This document shows, piece after piece, positions 7,447 through 15,361 of a stretch of DNA of 31,510 nucleotides. The stretch spans positions 1 through 31,510 of the forward strand of contig JASHUS010000127.1 in the NCBI GenBank assembly GCA_030039865.1, written 5' to 3'. The number at the start of each line of letters is the position of its first letter. The stretch's first letter is position 1. This DNA comes from Thermoplasmata archaeon (GTDB taxonomy: Archaea; Thermoplasmatota; Thermoplasmata; Lutacidiplasmatales; UBA184). Made by a program: the position numbers and the translations under genes. The notes below the pieces were generated by a model. That model was not told where the DNA came from. It saw only the letters and a list, made by a program, of their open reading frames with translations, and searched no databases.

Positions 7447-8100
7447 ATGGCCGAGGACGAGCCGACGGGACCGACCGTCTCGCGCGGCGCGGAAGCGGCC
7501 CTGCGCAAGGTCGACTGGTGGGGGTTCCCCGCGCTCCTGAAGGAGCGCGACGCGAAGAGCTACCGGCCGAAGGCGCTCGACGAGCGCCTGCGTCGGGAGC
7601 GAACGCGGACCGAGGCCCGCCTCCTCGTCGACGCCCGCCGCCTGGGCGTGCGCACGCCGATCCTCTACGACATCGATCTCACGCGCCACCGGCTCATCCT
7701 CGAGGAGCTCCCCGGGCCGACGCTGCGCGAGCTTCTCGAGGACCCCCAGATCCCCCCGGACGTTCTCACGGGGGCCGTGCGCTCGTTCGGTCGGGCGCTC
7801 GGGCGACTGCACGCCGGCCGGATCGCCCACGGCGATCTCACGAGCTCGAACGTCCTCTTCCCCGACGGTCCCGCGGGACCGCCGGCCTTCCTCGATCTTT
7901 CGATGGGCTCGCGCAGCCCCGGGATCGAGGAGCTCGGCATCGATCTCCATCTGGTCGAGGAAGACCTGAAGGCCCTCCACGCTCGGGCCGATGGCCTCGT
8001 GCGGGCGTTCCATCTAGGCTACGCGGAGGGGAACCCGGCCGGCGAAAAGGACGTGCGGGCCCGGGCGAAGGCGATCCGGGGCCGCGTGCGATACGCCTAA
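7447..8100 (+). CDS. bud32: Bud32/PRPK KEOPS-complex atypical kinase
   Basis: Bud32 is the small kinase/ATPase of the KEOPS complex, which makes the t6A modification at tRNA position 37. This 217-residue protein has the short Bud32 layout: RGAEAALRKV (residues 13-22) in place of a full glycine loop, LKERDAKSYR with Lys32, RTRTEARLL, catalytic HGDLTSSNV (Asp130) and LDLSMG with metal-binding Asp150. The typical DFGL is replaced here by DLSM, and the usual ED-AVDL by EELGIDL. The basic C-terminal RGRVRYA matches the family tail (RGRxR) needed for activity. In several archaea Bud32 is fused to Kae1; here it stands alone and Kae1 is not in the window. It faces nnr, with 24 nt between their stop codons. 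Confidence 0.9.
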   Translation: MAEDEPTGPTVSRGAEAALRKVDWWGFPALLKERDAKSYRPKALDERLRRERTRTEARLLVDARRLGVRTPILYDIDLTRHRLILEELPGPTLRELLEDPQIPPDVLTGAVRSFGRALGRLHAGRIAHGDLTSSNVLFPDGPAGPPAFLDLSMGSRSPGIEELGIDLHLVEEDLKALHARADGLVRAFHLGYAEGNPAGEKDVRARAKAIRGRVRYA

Positions 8101-8124
8101 GGCCCGGGGCGAGCGGGCGCGCGC

Positions 8125-9627
8125 TCAGCTCGAGCGCTGCACTCGCTCCAATCCGCCGACGAGCGCGTGGGGAAGCTCGTCGATGACGTCGGTCGCGACG
8201 AGGCCGTAGCTGCGCGAGGTCGCCGCGCGCAGGCCCGCCGACCCGGTCCAGAAGGTCGCGAGCCGCGCCGCGTGCAGCGGCGAGAGTCCCTGCGCGAGCA
8301 GGCTGCCGACCACTCCGCCGAGCACGTCGCCCACGCCTCCGACCGTCATGGCGGGGTGGTGGTGGGCGTTCTCGAAGCTGGTGGTACCGTCCGAGATCTC
8401 GTCCGGCTCTCCCTTCACCAGCAGCGTCAGGCCCCGCTCCCCGGCGATCCGCGCGACCTCGTGGGCTCGGTCGTCCGGCCCTGTCGGCTCCCGGCCGAGG
8501 AGGATCCGGGAGAACTCGCCCGCGTTCGGCGTGGCGACGATCCGGGCCGCTCCCTCGACGCCGGCGAGCTCGCCGGGGGACGGCAGCGCGTGGAGCGCGT
8601 CCGCGTCGACCACGAGCGGCAGCCGGGGCGCGAGTTCCCGGATCAGGCGATGCATCAATTCGACCGTCTCGGGGTGCGCGCCCGCCCCCATCCCCATCAC
8701 GACCGCGCGGGGAGGGGCCGCGCGGAGGAACTCGAGGATCTCAGGGAGGTCGGTCGGCCGGAAGCGGTCCGGTCCCACCGCGCGGACGACAAGGTTCGGG
8801 CTGAACGACTGAACGCGCTCCGCCGCGCCCGCCGGCGCGAGGATCGTCGCGCGCTCCGCGCCCGAGCGCAGGGCCGCGAGACCGGCGAGCCCCGGGGCCC
8901 CGGCGTAAGGCCCGCCGCCCACGATCACGACGCGGCCGCTCCGCCCCCGGTCGTGGCGACCGTCGGGGGGGTGGAAGAAGAGGAACTCGCCGGGGCCGGT
9001 GCTCTGCCACGCCGCGGGCGGCATGCCGATGTCGCGGACGGCGACCTCGCCTGCCGGTCGCCCTTCCATCTCGGACTTGACGGTCGTCAGGGTGACGGTC
9101 CAGGCCGGGCGGAGGCCGTCGGGGTCGAGGACCCCGGTCGGAAGGTCGATCGAGAGGACCGGCGCGCGGCTGGCTCGGATCGCGCCGACGGCCTCCCGGA
9201 TCGGGGCGCGGAGGCGGTCGGACTGACCGGTCCCGAGGAGGGCATCGAGGACGAGCGGCATCGTGGCGAGCTCCTCGGCCCGGGGGATCCGGATATGGAT
9301 CGGCAGGTGGTGCTCGACGCGCTCGAAGCAGCGTCGGGCCGAACGGGACCGGATCTCGCTCGGCGGTCGGACGATCCAGACCTCGGGGGAGTAGCCCCAC
9401 TGGTGGAGGTAGAACGCGGCGCACGTCCCGTCGCCGCCGTTGTTGCCCGTGCTCGCGACGACCGCGACGCGGGCGGGCGGCGCGGGCAAGTGCCGCGCGG
9501 CCTCCTCGGCGACGACGCGACCCGCGTTCTCCATCAGGGTGTCGATCGTCACGCCGAGGGCGACCGCGTTCTGCTCGACGACCGCCATCTCCTCCGAGGA
9601 GAGCGGTCGGCGGACCCCGGCCCACAT
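8125..9627 (-). CDS. nnr: bifunctional NAD(P)H-hydrate epimerase / ADP-dependent dehydratase
   Basis: This 500-residue fusion repairs damaged NADHX and NADPHX. The N-terminal half (about 1-215) is the YjeF_N epimerase, with MENAGR, GNNGGDG (residues 61-67) and VLDALLGTG, then LSIDLPTGV. The C-terminal half (about 225-500) is the ribokinase-like dehydratase: VVIVGGGPYAGAPGLAGLAA, MGMGAGAHPE, VVDADALHAL, TPNAGEFSRI and the catalytic GGVGDVLGGVVG. The ATG at 9627 lies 12 nt after the aIF1A stop, so the two are probably one operon. Fused Nnr is usual in bacteria and many archaea; both halves look intact. Confidence 0.92.
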   Translation of the reverse strand: MWAGVRRPLSSEEMAVVEQNAVALGVTIDTLMENAGRVVAEEAARHLPAPPARVAVVASTGNNGGDGTCAAFYLHQWGYSPEVWIVRPPSEIRSRSARRCFERVEHHLPIHIRIPRAEELATMPLVLDALLGTGQSDRLRAPIREAVGAIRASRAPVLSIDLPTGVLDPDGLRPAWTVTLTTVKSEMEGRPAGEVAVRDIGMPPAAWQSTGPGEFLFFHPPDGRHDRGRSGRVVIVGGGPYAGAPGLAGLAALRSGAERATILAPAGAAERVQSFSPNLVVRAVGPDRFRPTDLPEILEFLRAAPPRAVVMGMGAGAHPETVELMHRLIRELAPRLPLVVDADALHALPSPGELAGVEGAARIVATPNAGEFSRILLGREPTGPDDRAHEVARIAGERGLTLLVKGEPDEISDGTTSFENAHHHPAMTVGGVGDVLGGVVGSLLAQGLSPLHAARLATFWTGSAGLRAATSRSYGLVATDVIDELPHALVGGLERVQRSS

Positions 9628-9639
9628 CGTCGGTCCGGA

Positions 9640-10065
9640 CTACGACGCGGGCGCACCGGTTGGCGCCGCGTCGGGCGTCGCGAAGAGGTTCATCGACGTG
9701 GGGAGGAGGTTGCGCCGCGAGAGGTACTGCGACTGGGTCCGGCTGTACCGGAAGAGGATGTCGGCCTTCCCCTCCTGGAACCCCCACGGACGGACGATCA
9801 GGAGATCGCCCTCCCGGATCCACATTTTCTTCTTCATCTTGCCCGTGATCCGGCCCATGCGCGAGACGTTGTCCTCGCACATGACCCGGATGCGCGCGGC
9901 GCCGAGCAGCTGACTCGCGATCCCGAACACCTCGCCGCGGTTGCGGCGCGGCAGCGGGAGCCGTCCGACCTCTTCGCCTCCCTCGACGACCTCGACCACG
10001 GGCGGGCTCTCGGGCTCCGCGGGCGGGGACTCCGGCGTCTCGCTGGGGGCGGGCGGATCGGGCAC
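9640..10065 (-). CDS. eif1A: translation initiation factor aIF1A
   Basis: aIF1A binds the small ribosomal subunit A site during start-codon selection. The OB-fold core is clear: LPLPRRNRGEVFGIASQLLG, ARIRVMCEDNVSRMGRITG, KMKKKMWIREGDLLIVRPW and KADILFRYSRTQ. A stretch of about 30 residues rich in Pro and Glu precedes the core, and a short C-terminal tail follows. I place the start at the GTG at 10065, because a TATA-like TTGAAATAG (10086-10094) is centred about 25 nt upstream. A GTG at 10086 in the same frame overlaps that box. It lies between an amidohydrolase upstream and nnr downstream, all on the minus strand. Confidence 0.92.
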   Translation of the reverse strand: MPDPPAPSETPESPPAEPESPPVVEVVEGGEEVGRLPLPRRNRGEVFGIASQLLGAARIRVMCEDNVSRMGRITGKMKKKMWIREGDLLIVRPWGFQEGKADILFRYSRTQSQYLSRRNLLPTSMNLFATPDAAPTGAPAS

Positions 10066-10085
10066 GCTCTGACGAGCCGGCGCCA

Positions 10086-10094
10086 CTATTTCAA
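10086..10094 (-). promoter_or_regulatory. TATA-like box for aIF1A
   Basis: The minus strand reads TTGAAATAG, partly overlapping the stop codon of the amidohydrolase gene and about 25 nt from the GTG at 10065. It would allow aIF1A-nnr to be transcribed apart from the amidohydrolase. Confidence 0.5.
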
Positions 10095-10945
10095 GAAGGG
10101 CCCGCGCGCGGCGGGAAGACGCGCCGGGGATTCTCCTCGAGGATCTGACGCTGGACTTCGGGCGGCAGGGGCAGCGCCCGGAACTCGGCGAGGTTGCGCC
10201 GGATGTCGCTCACCCCGGGGCCGGGCCAGTCGGTCCCGAAGAGGGTCTTCTCCCCGAGCCGCGCGAGCTGCGGGAAGTACTCGAGCAGGCGCGCCGGCGG
10301 GATTCCCGAGACCTCGAGCCAGACGTTCGGGAACCGGCGCGCGAGGAAGACCGCGGTCGACATCCAGATCGGCCGGCCTCCGTGGGCGAGGACGATCGTG
10401 AGGTCGGGGAAATCGAGCGCGACGTCCTCCACGAAGAGCGGGTCCGAGAACTTGTTCCGGGCCCGCGGGAAGATCGACGTACCGGTGTGGACGATGATCG
10501 GCACGTGGCGCCGTTCGCACGCCGCGTACAGCTCGCGCAAGCGGGGAAGGGTACCGTCCGCATACGCGTTCGGCCGGAACAATTGGTGCGGCGGGTGGAG
10601 CTTCAGCGCCCGGATGCCGAGCTCGTCCGTGAGCCGCGCGACCTCGGCCTCGGGATCGGGATGGTCGGGACGGATCCCTCCCACGGCGATCAGGCGGTCC
10701 GGATCGGTCGCGGCGTACTCGCTCACGAAGGTGTTGGCGGCCTCCGTGTACCCGATCACCTCGGGCGCGACGTAGTTGATCAGGACCGCGCGCTCGACGC
10801 CCGACGCGTCGAGGTACTCGAGGAACGCGCGGGGCTCCTTCACGAAGCGGGCCGCGGCGGGATCCACGCGGCCGAGCAGGCGCACCGCGTCCGGCCGCAT
10901 CTCCCACAGCGGGTTGATGTGGACGTGGCAGTCGGTGACGCCCAT
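10091..10945 (-). CDS. amidohydrolase 2-family metal-dependent hydrolase
   Basis: This 284-residue TIM-barrel hydrolase has metal ligands at the expected positions: H7 and H9 in DCHVHIN near the N-terminus, H153 in IVHTGTS, H188 in LAHGG and D239 in FGTDWPG. The layout is that of the amidohydrolase 2 group, which includes ACMSD-type decarboxylases and lactonases. The segment LGIRALKLHPPHQLF is also typical. The substrate cannot be assigned. The ATG at 10945 sits about 27 nt from a strong TATA box (10967-10976), so the transcript is likely leaderless. It may be read through into aIF1A, which starts 25 nt downstream, although that gene appears to have its own promoter. Confidence 0.88.
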   Translation of the reverse strand: MGVTDCHVHINPLWEMRPDAVRLLGRVDPAAARFVKEPRAFLEYLDASGVERAVLINYVAPEVIGYTEAANTFVSEYAATDPDRLIAVGGIRPDHPDPEAEVARLTDELGIRALKLHPPHQLFRPNAYADGTLPRLRELYAACERRHVPIIVHTGTSIFPRARNKFSDPLFVEDVALDFPDLTIVLAHGGRPIWMSTAVFLARRFPNVWLEVSGIPPARLLEYFPQLARLGEKTLFGTDWPGPGVSDIRRNLAEFRALPLPPEVQRQILEENPRRVFPPRAGPS

Positions 10946-10966
10946 CGGAGGCGGGGACCGACCCGG

Positions 10967-10976
10967 CCATATAAGG
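10967..10976 (-). promoter_or_regulatory. TATA box for the amidohydrolase
   Basis: The minus strand reads CCTTATATGG, one of the best TATA matches in the window, centred 27 nt upstream of the ATG at 10945. Confidence 0.65.
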
Positions 10977-11040
10977 CGCGGGTCCGTGGAACGGGGGCGC
11001 GCCGCTCAACGGCCGCGACGTCCGGGGCGCCGGGCTCGGG

Positions 11041-11048
11041 GTTAAATG
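11041..11048 (+). promoter_or_regulatory. TATA-like box for fixC
   Basis: The sequence GTTAAATG is centred about 32 nt before the ATG at 11077, which predicts a leader of only a few nucleotides. Confidence 0.5.
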
Positions 11049-11076
11049 CCCGTCTCCGCCTCGCGGCCAGTCGGCG

Positions 11077-12378
11077 ATGGGCGACGATTTCGACGTCATC
11101 GTCGTGGGGGCCGGGATGGCGGGCTCGGCCGCGGCGATCCGACTCGCGCAGGGAGGCGCGAACGTGCTGTTGCTCGAGCGAGGCAGCGAGCTGGGCGCGA
11201 AGAACCTCTCGGGCGGGATCCTGTGGGGCCACGATCTCGACGCGATCCTCCCGAACTGGTGGCACGAGATGCCGGTCGAACGCCACATCGTCCGCAAGCG
11301 CTTCGGCTTCCTGAGCGCGGAACGGTCGCTCTCCGTCGATTTCGAGGACGGCGACTGGCGGAAGGAGCCGTACGTCGCGCACTCGGTGCTGCGCGCTCGG
11401 ACCGACGCGTGGCTCGCGCAGCAGGCCGAGGCCGCCGGCGCGACGGTCGTGAGCTCCGTGCCGGTGGAACGCCTCCATTGGGAGGGGCGGAAGGTCCACG
11501 GCGTCGTCCAGGGCGGCGAGGTCATGTCCGCGCCGGTGACGATCGTCGCCGACGGCGCGAACTCGCGGCTGTCCCTGGGCACACCGATCCGACCGAACGC
11601 CCACCTCGCACCCGAAGCGACGGAGCTGGGCCTGAAGGAGGTCTACCGGCTCGATCCCTCGGTGATCGAGGAACGGTTCCAGGTCGGGCCGGGCGAGGGG
11701 CACGCCGAAGAATGGGTGACGGGGATCTTTCCCGAGGGCGTGCTCGGCGGCGGTTTCCTGTACACCAACCGCGACACGCTCTCCCTCGGCCTCATCGTCA
11801 ACGTCGCCTCGCTCTACGACCGGGGAGTCTACACGACCGACCTCATCGAGCAGTTCAAGCTGCATCCGACGATCGCGAGCCGGCTCAAGGGGGCCGAGCT
11901 CGTCGAATACGGCGCGAAGCTGATCAGCTCGGGATGGGCCAGCCGTCCGGCGGCGTTCCACGGCGACGGCTGGATGATCGCGGGGGACGCCGCCGGATTC
12001 GTCTTCTCGAACGGGCTCGTCATCCAGGGGATGAACTACGCCGTGCGGACCGGCCTCGCGGCGGCCGAGACCGCGCTCGCGGCGAAGACGAGCGGGGACG
12101 CGAGCGCCGCGCGGCTCGCCGAATACGACCGGCGGCTCGCGGCGACCGGGGTGATCGGGGACTTCCGGGACTTCGCGAAGATGGACGAGGTGAAGTGGAA
12201 TCCGCGCTTCTACGCCGCGTACCCGAAGTTCGTCACCGAGCTCTTCCACGCGATGATGACCGAGACCGGCGCGCCGAAGAAGCCGGTCCGCCGGCTCGCG
12301 GCCGAGGCGCGCAAGGCGGCCGGGGTCTCGATGACCCGCCTCATCCGGGACGGGATCGAGCTCTACCGCAGCACGTAG
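11077..12378 (+). CDS. fixC: FixC-type electron transfer flavoprotein:quinone oxidoreductase
   Basis: This 433-residue FAD protein accepts electrons from ETF and passes them towards quinone. The N-terminal Rossmann motif is VIVVGAGMAGSAAAIRLA (GxGxxG at 11-16) with Glu35 as ribose ligand. The FixC-specific AKNLSGGILWGHDLDAILP follows, and the second FAD contact is IAGDAAGFVFSNGLVIQGMN (from residue 301). It lacks the C-terminal 4Fe-4S domain of full-length ETF-QO, so it should need a separate FixX ferredoxin, which is not in the window. The stop is 7 nt from the convergent etfA stop, placing it next to its expected partner. Geranylgeranyl reductases share the fold, but the FixC motif and the ETF neighbourhood argue against that role. 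Confidence 0.88.
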   Translation: MGDDFDVIVVGAGMAGSAAAIRLAQGGANVLLLERGSELGAKNLSGGILWGHDLDAILPNWWHEMPVERHIVRKRFGFLSAERSLSVDFEDGDWRKEPYVAHSVLRARTDAWLAQQAEAAGATVVSSVPVERLHWEGRKVHGVVQGGEVMSAPVTIVADGANSRLSLGTPIRPNAHLAPEATELGLKEVYRLDPSVIEERFQVGPGEGHAEEWVTGIFPEGVLGGGFLYTNRDTLSLGLIVNVASLYDRGVYTTDLIEQFKLHPTIASRLKGAELVEYGAKLISSGWASRPAAFHGDGWMIAGDAAGFVFSNGLVIQGMNYAVRTGLAAAETALAAKTSGDASAARLAEYDRRLAATGVIGDFRDFAKMDEVKWNPRFYAAYPKFVTELFHAMMTETGAPKKPVRRLAAEARKAAGVSMTRLIRDGIELYRST

Positions 12379-12385
12379 CCCGGGC

Positions 12386-13369
12386 CTACGGGCCCCGCAC
12401 CCGACGGATCTCCGCGGTCAGCGCGGGCACGATCTGGAACAGGTCCCCGACGATCCCGTAGTCAGCCACCCGAAAGATCGGCGCGCTGGGGTCGGAGTTG
12501 ATCGCGACGATGACGCGCGAGCTCACCATCCCGACCAGGTGCTGGATCGCGCCCGAGATGCCGACCGCGATGTAGAGCTGCGGGGAGACGGCCTTGCCCG
12601 TCTGCCCCACCTGGAAGGTGCCCGGCCGCCAGCCCGCGTCGGTCACCGCGCGCGACGCGCCGACGGCGGCTCCGAGCGACGCGGCGAGCTCCTCGACGAG
12701 CCGGAAGTTCTCCGGGGCGCGGACCCCCCGCCCGCCCGAGACCACGATCGAGGCGTCCGCGAGCGCCGGACCGCCCCCGGCAGCGGCCGGCTCGAGGGCG
12801 AGCAGCTTCGCCTCGCGCCACGACGGGGCCGGCTCGACGAACGCGAAGCCGGATGTCCGAACCGTCGTGGGTGTAACGCTCGGGACCGCGAAGGCGTGCG
12901 GGCGCAGCGCCAGGACGACGCGCGGCCCGGCGAGCCGACGGGTCTCCGTCGCACGGCCGCCGAAGACCGGGCGCCGGACATGGATCGCGCCCGCTTCGCG
13001 TCGCACGTCGGTCACGCCGGTCGCGGACACGGCGTCCCATCGGATCGCGAGCGCGCCCGCGAGGTCGCGACCGAACGTCGTGCCCCCGACGATCACGAGA
13101 TCCGCCTCGATCTCCCGAGCCAGGGCGGCGACGGTTGGGGCGATCCGACCCGCGCTCGCGTCCGACCCCGAACCCGCGTCGGTCCAGCGGACGTCGGCGA
13201 TCCCGACGCGTGCGAACTCGCCGGCCGCGGCCTCCGCGCCGCTCCCGGCGACGAAACCGACGACCGCGGTCGGCTCGGTGAGCTCGATCGCGCGCCCCGC
13301 GGCTTCGAGGCTCACGTCCGCGAGGTGCCCCTGACGCACCTCGCCGACGACCAGCGTCCGTCGGCTCAC
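12386..13369 (-). CDS. etfA: electron transfer flavoprotein alpha subunit
   Basis: EtfA binds the shuttling FAD of the ETF heterodimer. The 327-residue protein has the N-terminal domain (TLVVGEVRQGHLADVSLEAA, then IVGGTTFGRDLAGALA) and the C-terminal FAD domain with SGGRGVRAPENF, GQTGKAVSPQLYIAVGISG (residues 255-273) and AINSDPSAPIFRVADYGIVG. The GTG at 13369 overlaps the etfB stop (GTGA), so translation is coupled. The same frame stays open far upstream, antisense-like across etfB and the dehydrogenase gene; that extension is a GC-rich artefact without protein-like sequence. Whether the ETF is bifurcating (FixAB type) or a simple shuttle cannot be decided by eye. Confidence 0.94.
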   Translation of the reverse strand: MSRRTLVVGEVRQGHLADVSLEAAGRAIELTEPTAVVGFVAGSGAEAAAGEFARVGIADVRWTDAGSGSDASAGRIAPTVAALAREIEADLVIVGGTTFGRDLAGALAIRWDAVSATGVTDVRREAGAIHVRRPVFGGRATETRRLAGPRVVLALRPHAFAVPSVTPTTVRTSGFAFVEPAPSWREAKLLALEPAAAGGGPALADASIVVSGGRGVRAPENFRLVEELAASLGAAVGASRAVTDAGWRPGTFQVGQTGKAVSPQLYIAVGISGAIQHLVGMVSSRVIVAINSDPSAPIFRVADYGIVGDLFQIVPALTAEIRRVRGP

Positions 13370-14142
13370 GGGAACACCTTCGCGTCCTCCCGCAGGATCC
13401 GCACGAGCTTCTCGGCGGCCTCCTGGGGGGTTCGGTATTCGATCATCTTCGCCCCGGTCCGCGGGGCGGGCAGTTCGAACTTCTCGGGCGTCGCGACCGA
13501 CGCAGCGGCGCCGGACGCGGCGATCTTCGTGATCGTCGCCTTGCGCGACTTGAGGATCGCCGGTAGCTTCGCGGTCCGCGGGTCGTTCCAGGCCTGCTGG
13601 AGGCCGATCACGATCGGTCCCGGGCACTCCCAGGACTCCTGCCCCGACTCGACGGCCCGATGGAACGTGAACCGGGAACGCGCCGCATCCCAGCGCAGGT
13701 CGACGACGTAGCCGAATCCCGGCACGCCGAGCGCCTCGGCGAGCGCCCCGGCGACCAGACCGGACTCGTCGTCGCCCGCCTGCTTGCCGCAGAGCACGAG
13801 GTCGTGGGGCAGTCCCCGGATCGCCGCCGCCAAGATCCGCGCGGCGTCGAGCGGATCGTCGGAGCCGCCCGAGGGCACTTCGATCCAGGACGCCTTGTCG
13901 CAGCCGAGCGCGACCGCGGCCCGCAGTACCTCTTCGGTGCGCGGCGCCGGGCCGAGCGCGATCGCGTGGACAGTCGAGCCGGCGACCGCCTCCTTGAGCA
14001 ACAGGGCCTGCTCGACCGCGGACTCGTCGTACCCGGCCAGGACGAACTTCACGCCCTCCGCGTCGAGACGCGCGCCGTCGGCCGCGACGCGGAGCCGGGT
14101 CTCCGCCTCGGGGACCGGCTTGACGCAGACGACGATCTCCAC
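13366..14142 (-). CDS. etfB: electron transfer flavoprotein beta subunit
   Basis: EtfB is the partner of EtfA and holds AMP, or a second FAD in bifurcating forms. The 258-residue protein shows the family start MEIVVCVKPVPE, the LAGYDESAVEQALLLKE segment, LVLCGKQAGDDESGLVAGAL with the nucleotide contact GKQAGDD, and the late LPAILKSRKA that matches the family's PxLxxxRKA. The GTG start at 14142 lies 12 nt after the dehydrogenase stop, and the TGA overlaps the etfA start. The order dehydrogenase-etfB-etfA is a classic beta-oxidation electron-transfer operon. Confidence 0.94.
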   Translation of the reverse strand: MEIVVCVKPVPEAETRLRVAADGARLDAEGVKFVLAGYDESAVEQALLLKEAVAGSTVHAIALGPAPRTEEVLRAAVALGCDKASWIEVPSGGSDDPLDAARILAAAIRGLPHDLVLCGKQAGDDESGLVAGALAEALGVPGFGYVVDLRWDAARSRFTFHRAVESGQESWECPGPIVIGLQQAWNDPRTAKLPAILKSRKATITKIAASGAAASVATPEKFELPAPRTGAKMIEYRTPQEAAEKLVRILREDAKVFP

Positions 14143-14154
14143 GGCCGGTCCCGG

Positions 14155-15303
14155 CTACTGGTACGCCCGCAGGAGCTCGCGTGCGATGACGGTCCGCTGG
14201 ATCTCGTTCGCGCCCTCGTAGATCTGCGTGAGCTTCGCGTCGCGCAGGAGCTTCTCGACCGGGTACTCCTTCATGTAGCCGTACCCGCCGAACGTCTGGA
14301 TCGCCTCGTCGGCGACATCGAGCGCGGCGTCGGACGCGAAGCACTTCGCGATCGAGGACTCGAGCGTGCCCTTCCCGCCGTGGTCGATCGTCCAGGCGGC
14401 GTGCCAGGTGAGGAGGCGCGCGGCGTGGACGGCCTGGGCCATGTTCGCGAGCTTGATCTGGATCGCCTGGTGCTCGCTGATCGGCTTGCCGAAGGTCTCC
14501 CGCTTCAGCGAGTACGCCGCCGCGAGATCGAGCGCGGCCTGCGCGATGCCGGTCGCGAGCGCGCCGATCGGCGTGCGCGTCTGGTCGAGCGTCCGCATCG
14601 CGATCGAAAAGCCGTCGCCCTCCTCGCCCAGCCGGTCCTCGGCCGGTACTCGCACGCCTTCGAAGCGCACCGTCCCGGTGGACGACGCGCGGTGGCCCAT
14701 CTTCTCCTCGTCCTTGCCCGGGCTCACGCCCTTCGCGCTGCGCGGGACGACGAACGCGGCGATCCCCTTGTGCTTGCGTTCGGGGTCGACCGTCGCGAAG
14801 ACCGTATAGAGCGACGCGTGCGGCGCGTTCGTGATGAAGCACTTCTCTCCCTCGAGCACGTATGCGTCCCCGTCGCGCCGGGCGCGGGTGCGGATCGCCC
14901 CGGCGTCGCTGCCCCCGGACGGCTCGGTGAGGGCGAACGACGCTAGTTGGTAGCTCGCGCAGAACGGCGTGAGGAATCGACGCCGCTGCTCCGGCGACCC
15001 CCCGAGCAAGATCGGCTCGAGCGCGAGACAATTCGCGATGATCGACGTGGTCATGCCGGCGCACCCGTACGCCAGTTCCTCGACGATGAGACACTGCTCG
15101 AACAGACCGAGCCCGCTGCCCCCGAACTCGGTCGGTACGTTTAGGTTCATGAGCCCGAGGTCGTACGCCTTCCGGTAGATCTCCTCGGGAAACCGGGCCG
15201 TCCGGTCGCACTCCGCGGCGTGCGGAGCCATCTCCGTCCGGGCGAATTTCCGCGCGAGGTCGCGCAGGCTCTCCTGGTCGGGGGTGAGCGAGAACTCCGG
15301 CAT
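14155..15303 (-). CDS. acyl-CoA dehydrogenase 2
   Basis: The 382-residue acyl-CoA dehydrogenase has the N-terminal FSLTPDQESLRDLARKFA, the FAD/substrate segment FALTEPSGGSDAGAIRTRA, YVLEGEKCFITNAPHA, and a C-terminal IYEGANEIQRTVIARELL in which Glu363 is the catalytic base. It is the first gene of the operon with etfB and etfA, so it probably reduces that ETF directly. It differs clearly from dehydrogenase 1 (5353-6552), which suggests different chain-length or branched substrates. I chose the ATG at 15303 because family N-termini begin around MPEFSLT. An upstream in-frame start at 15330 would begin within a few bases of the TATA box at 15333-15340. Confidence 0.93.
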   Translation of the reverse strand: MPEFSLTPDQESLRDLARKFARTEMAPHAAECDRTARFPEEIYRKAYDLGLMNLNVPTEFGGSGLGLFEQCLIVEELAYGCAGMTTSIIANCLALEPILLGGSPEQRRRFLTPFCASYQLASFALTEPSGGSDAGAIRTRARRDGDAYVLEGEKCFITNAPHASLYTVFATVDPERKHKGIAAFVVPRSAKGVSPGKDEEKMGHRASSTGTVRFEGVRVPAEDRLGEEGDGFSIAMRTLDQTRTPIGALATGIAQAALDLAAAYSLKRETFGKPISEHQAIQIKLANMAQAVHAARLLTWHAAWTIDHGGKGTLESSIAKCFASDAALDVADEAIQTFGGYGYMKEYPVEKLLRDAKLTQIYEGANEIQRTVIARELLRAYQ

Positions 15304-15332
15304 GGCTCGGCGGACCGCGACCACTGGCACGC

Positions 15333-15340
15333 GCTATATC
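15333..15340. promoter_or_regulatory. shared, bidirectional TATA box between larB and the dehydrogenase-etf operon
   Basis: The sequence GCTATATC has a near-palindromic core (ATAT) and is the only AT-rich stretch in the 58 bp between the two divergent start codons. Its centre is about 25 nt before the larB ATG (15362) and about 33 nt before the dehydrogenase ATG (15303). One box may therefore serve both directions. Confidence 0.55.
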
Positions 15341-15361
15341 ACGGCTCGGGTCGCAGCCATC

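Noticed and set aside
10066..10086. Longer aIF1A start (GTG at 10086)
   Set aside because: It overlaps the TATA-like box that fits the GTG at 10065, and the added residues carry no conserved sequence.
8167..10401. Long plus-strand frame over nnr, aIF1A and the amidohydrolase
   Set aside because: Arg-rich shadow; all three minus-strand genes have clear conserved motifs.
11077..12378. Geranylgeranyl reductase, a common archaeal lipid enzyme with the same fold
   Set aside because: The AKNLSGGILWGH segment is FixC-like, and the gene faces etfA; these favour an ETF oxidoreductase.
13370..15211. Upstream extension of the etfA frame across etfB and the dehydrogenase gene
   Set aside because: The extension is Arg/Gly-rich and not protein-like, while etfB and the dehydrogenase in the other frame carry full family motifs. 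The GTG at 13369 overlaps the etfB stop as expected.
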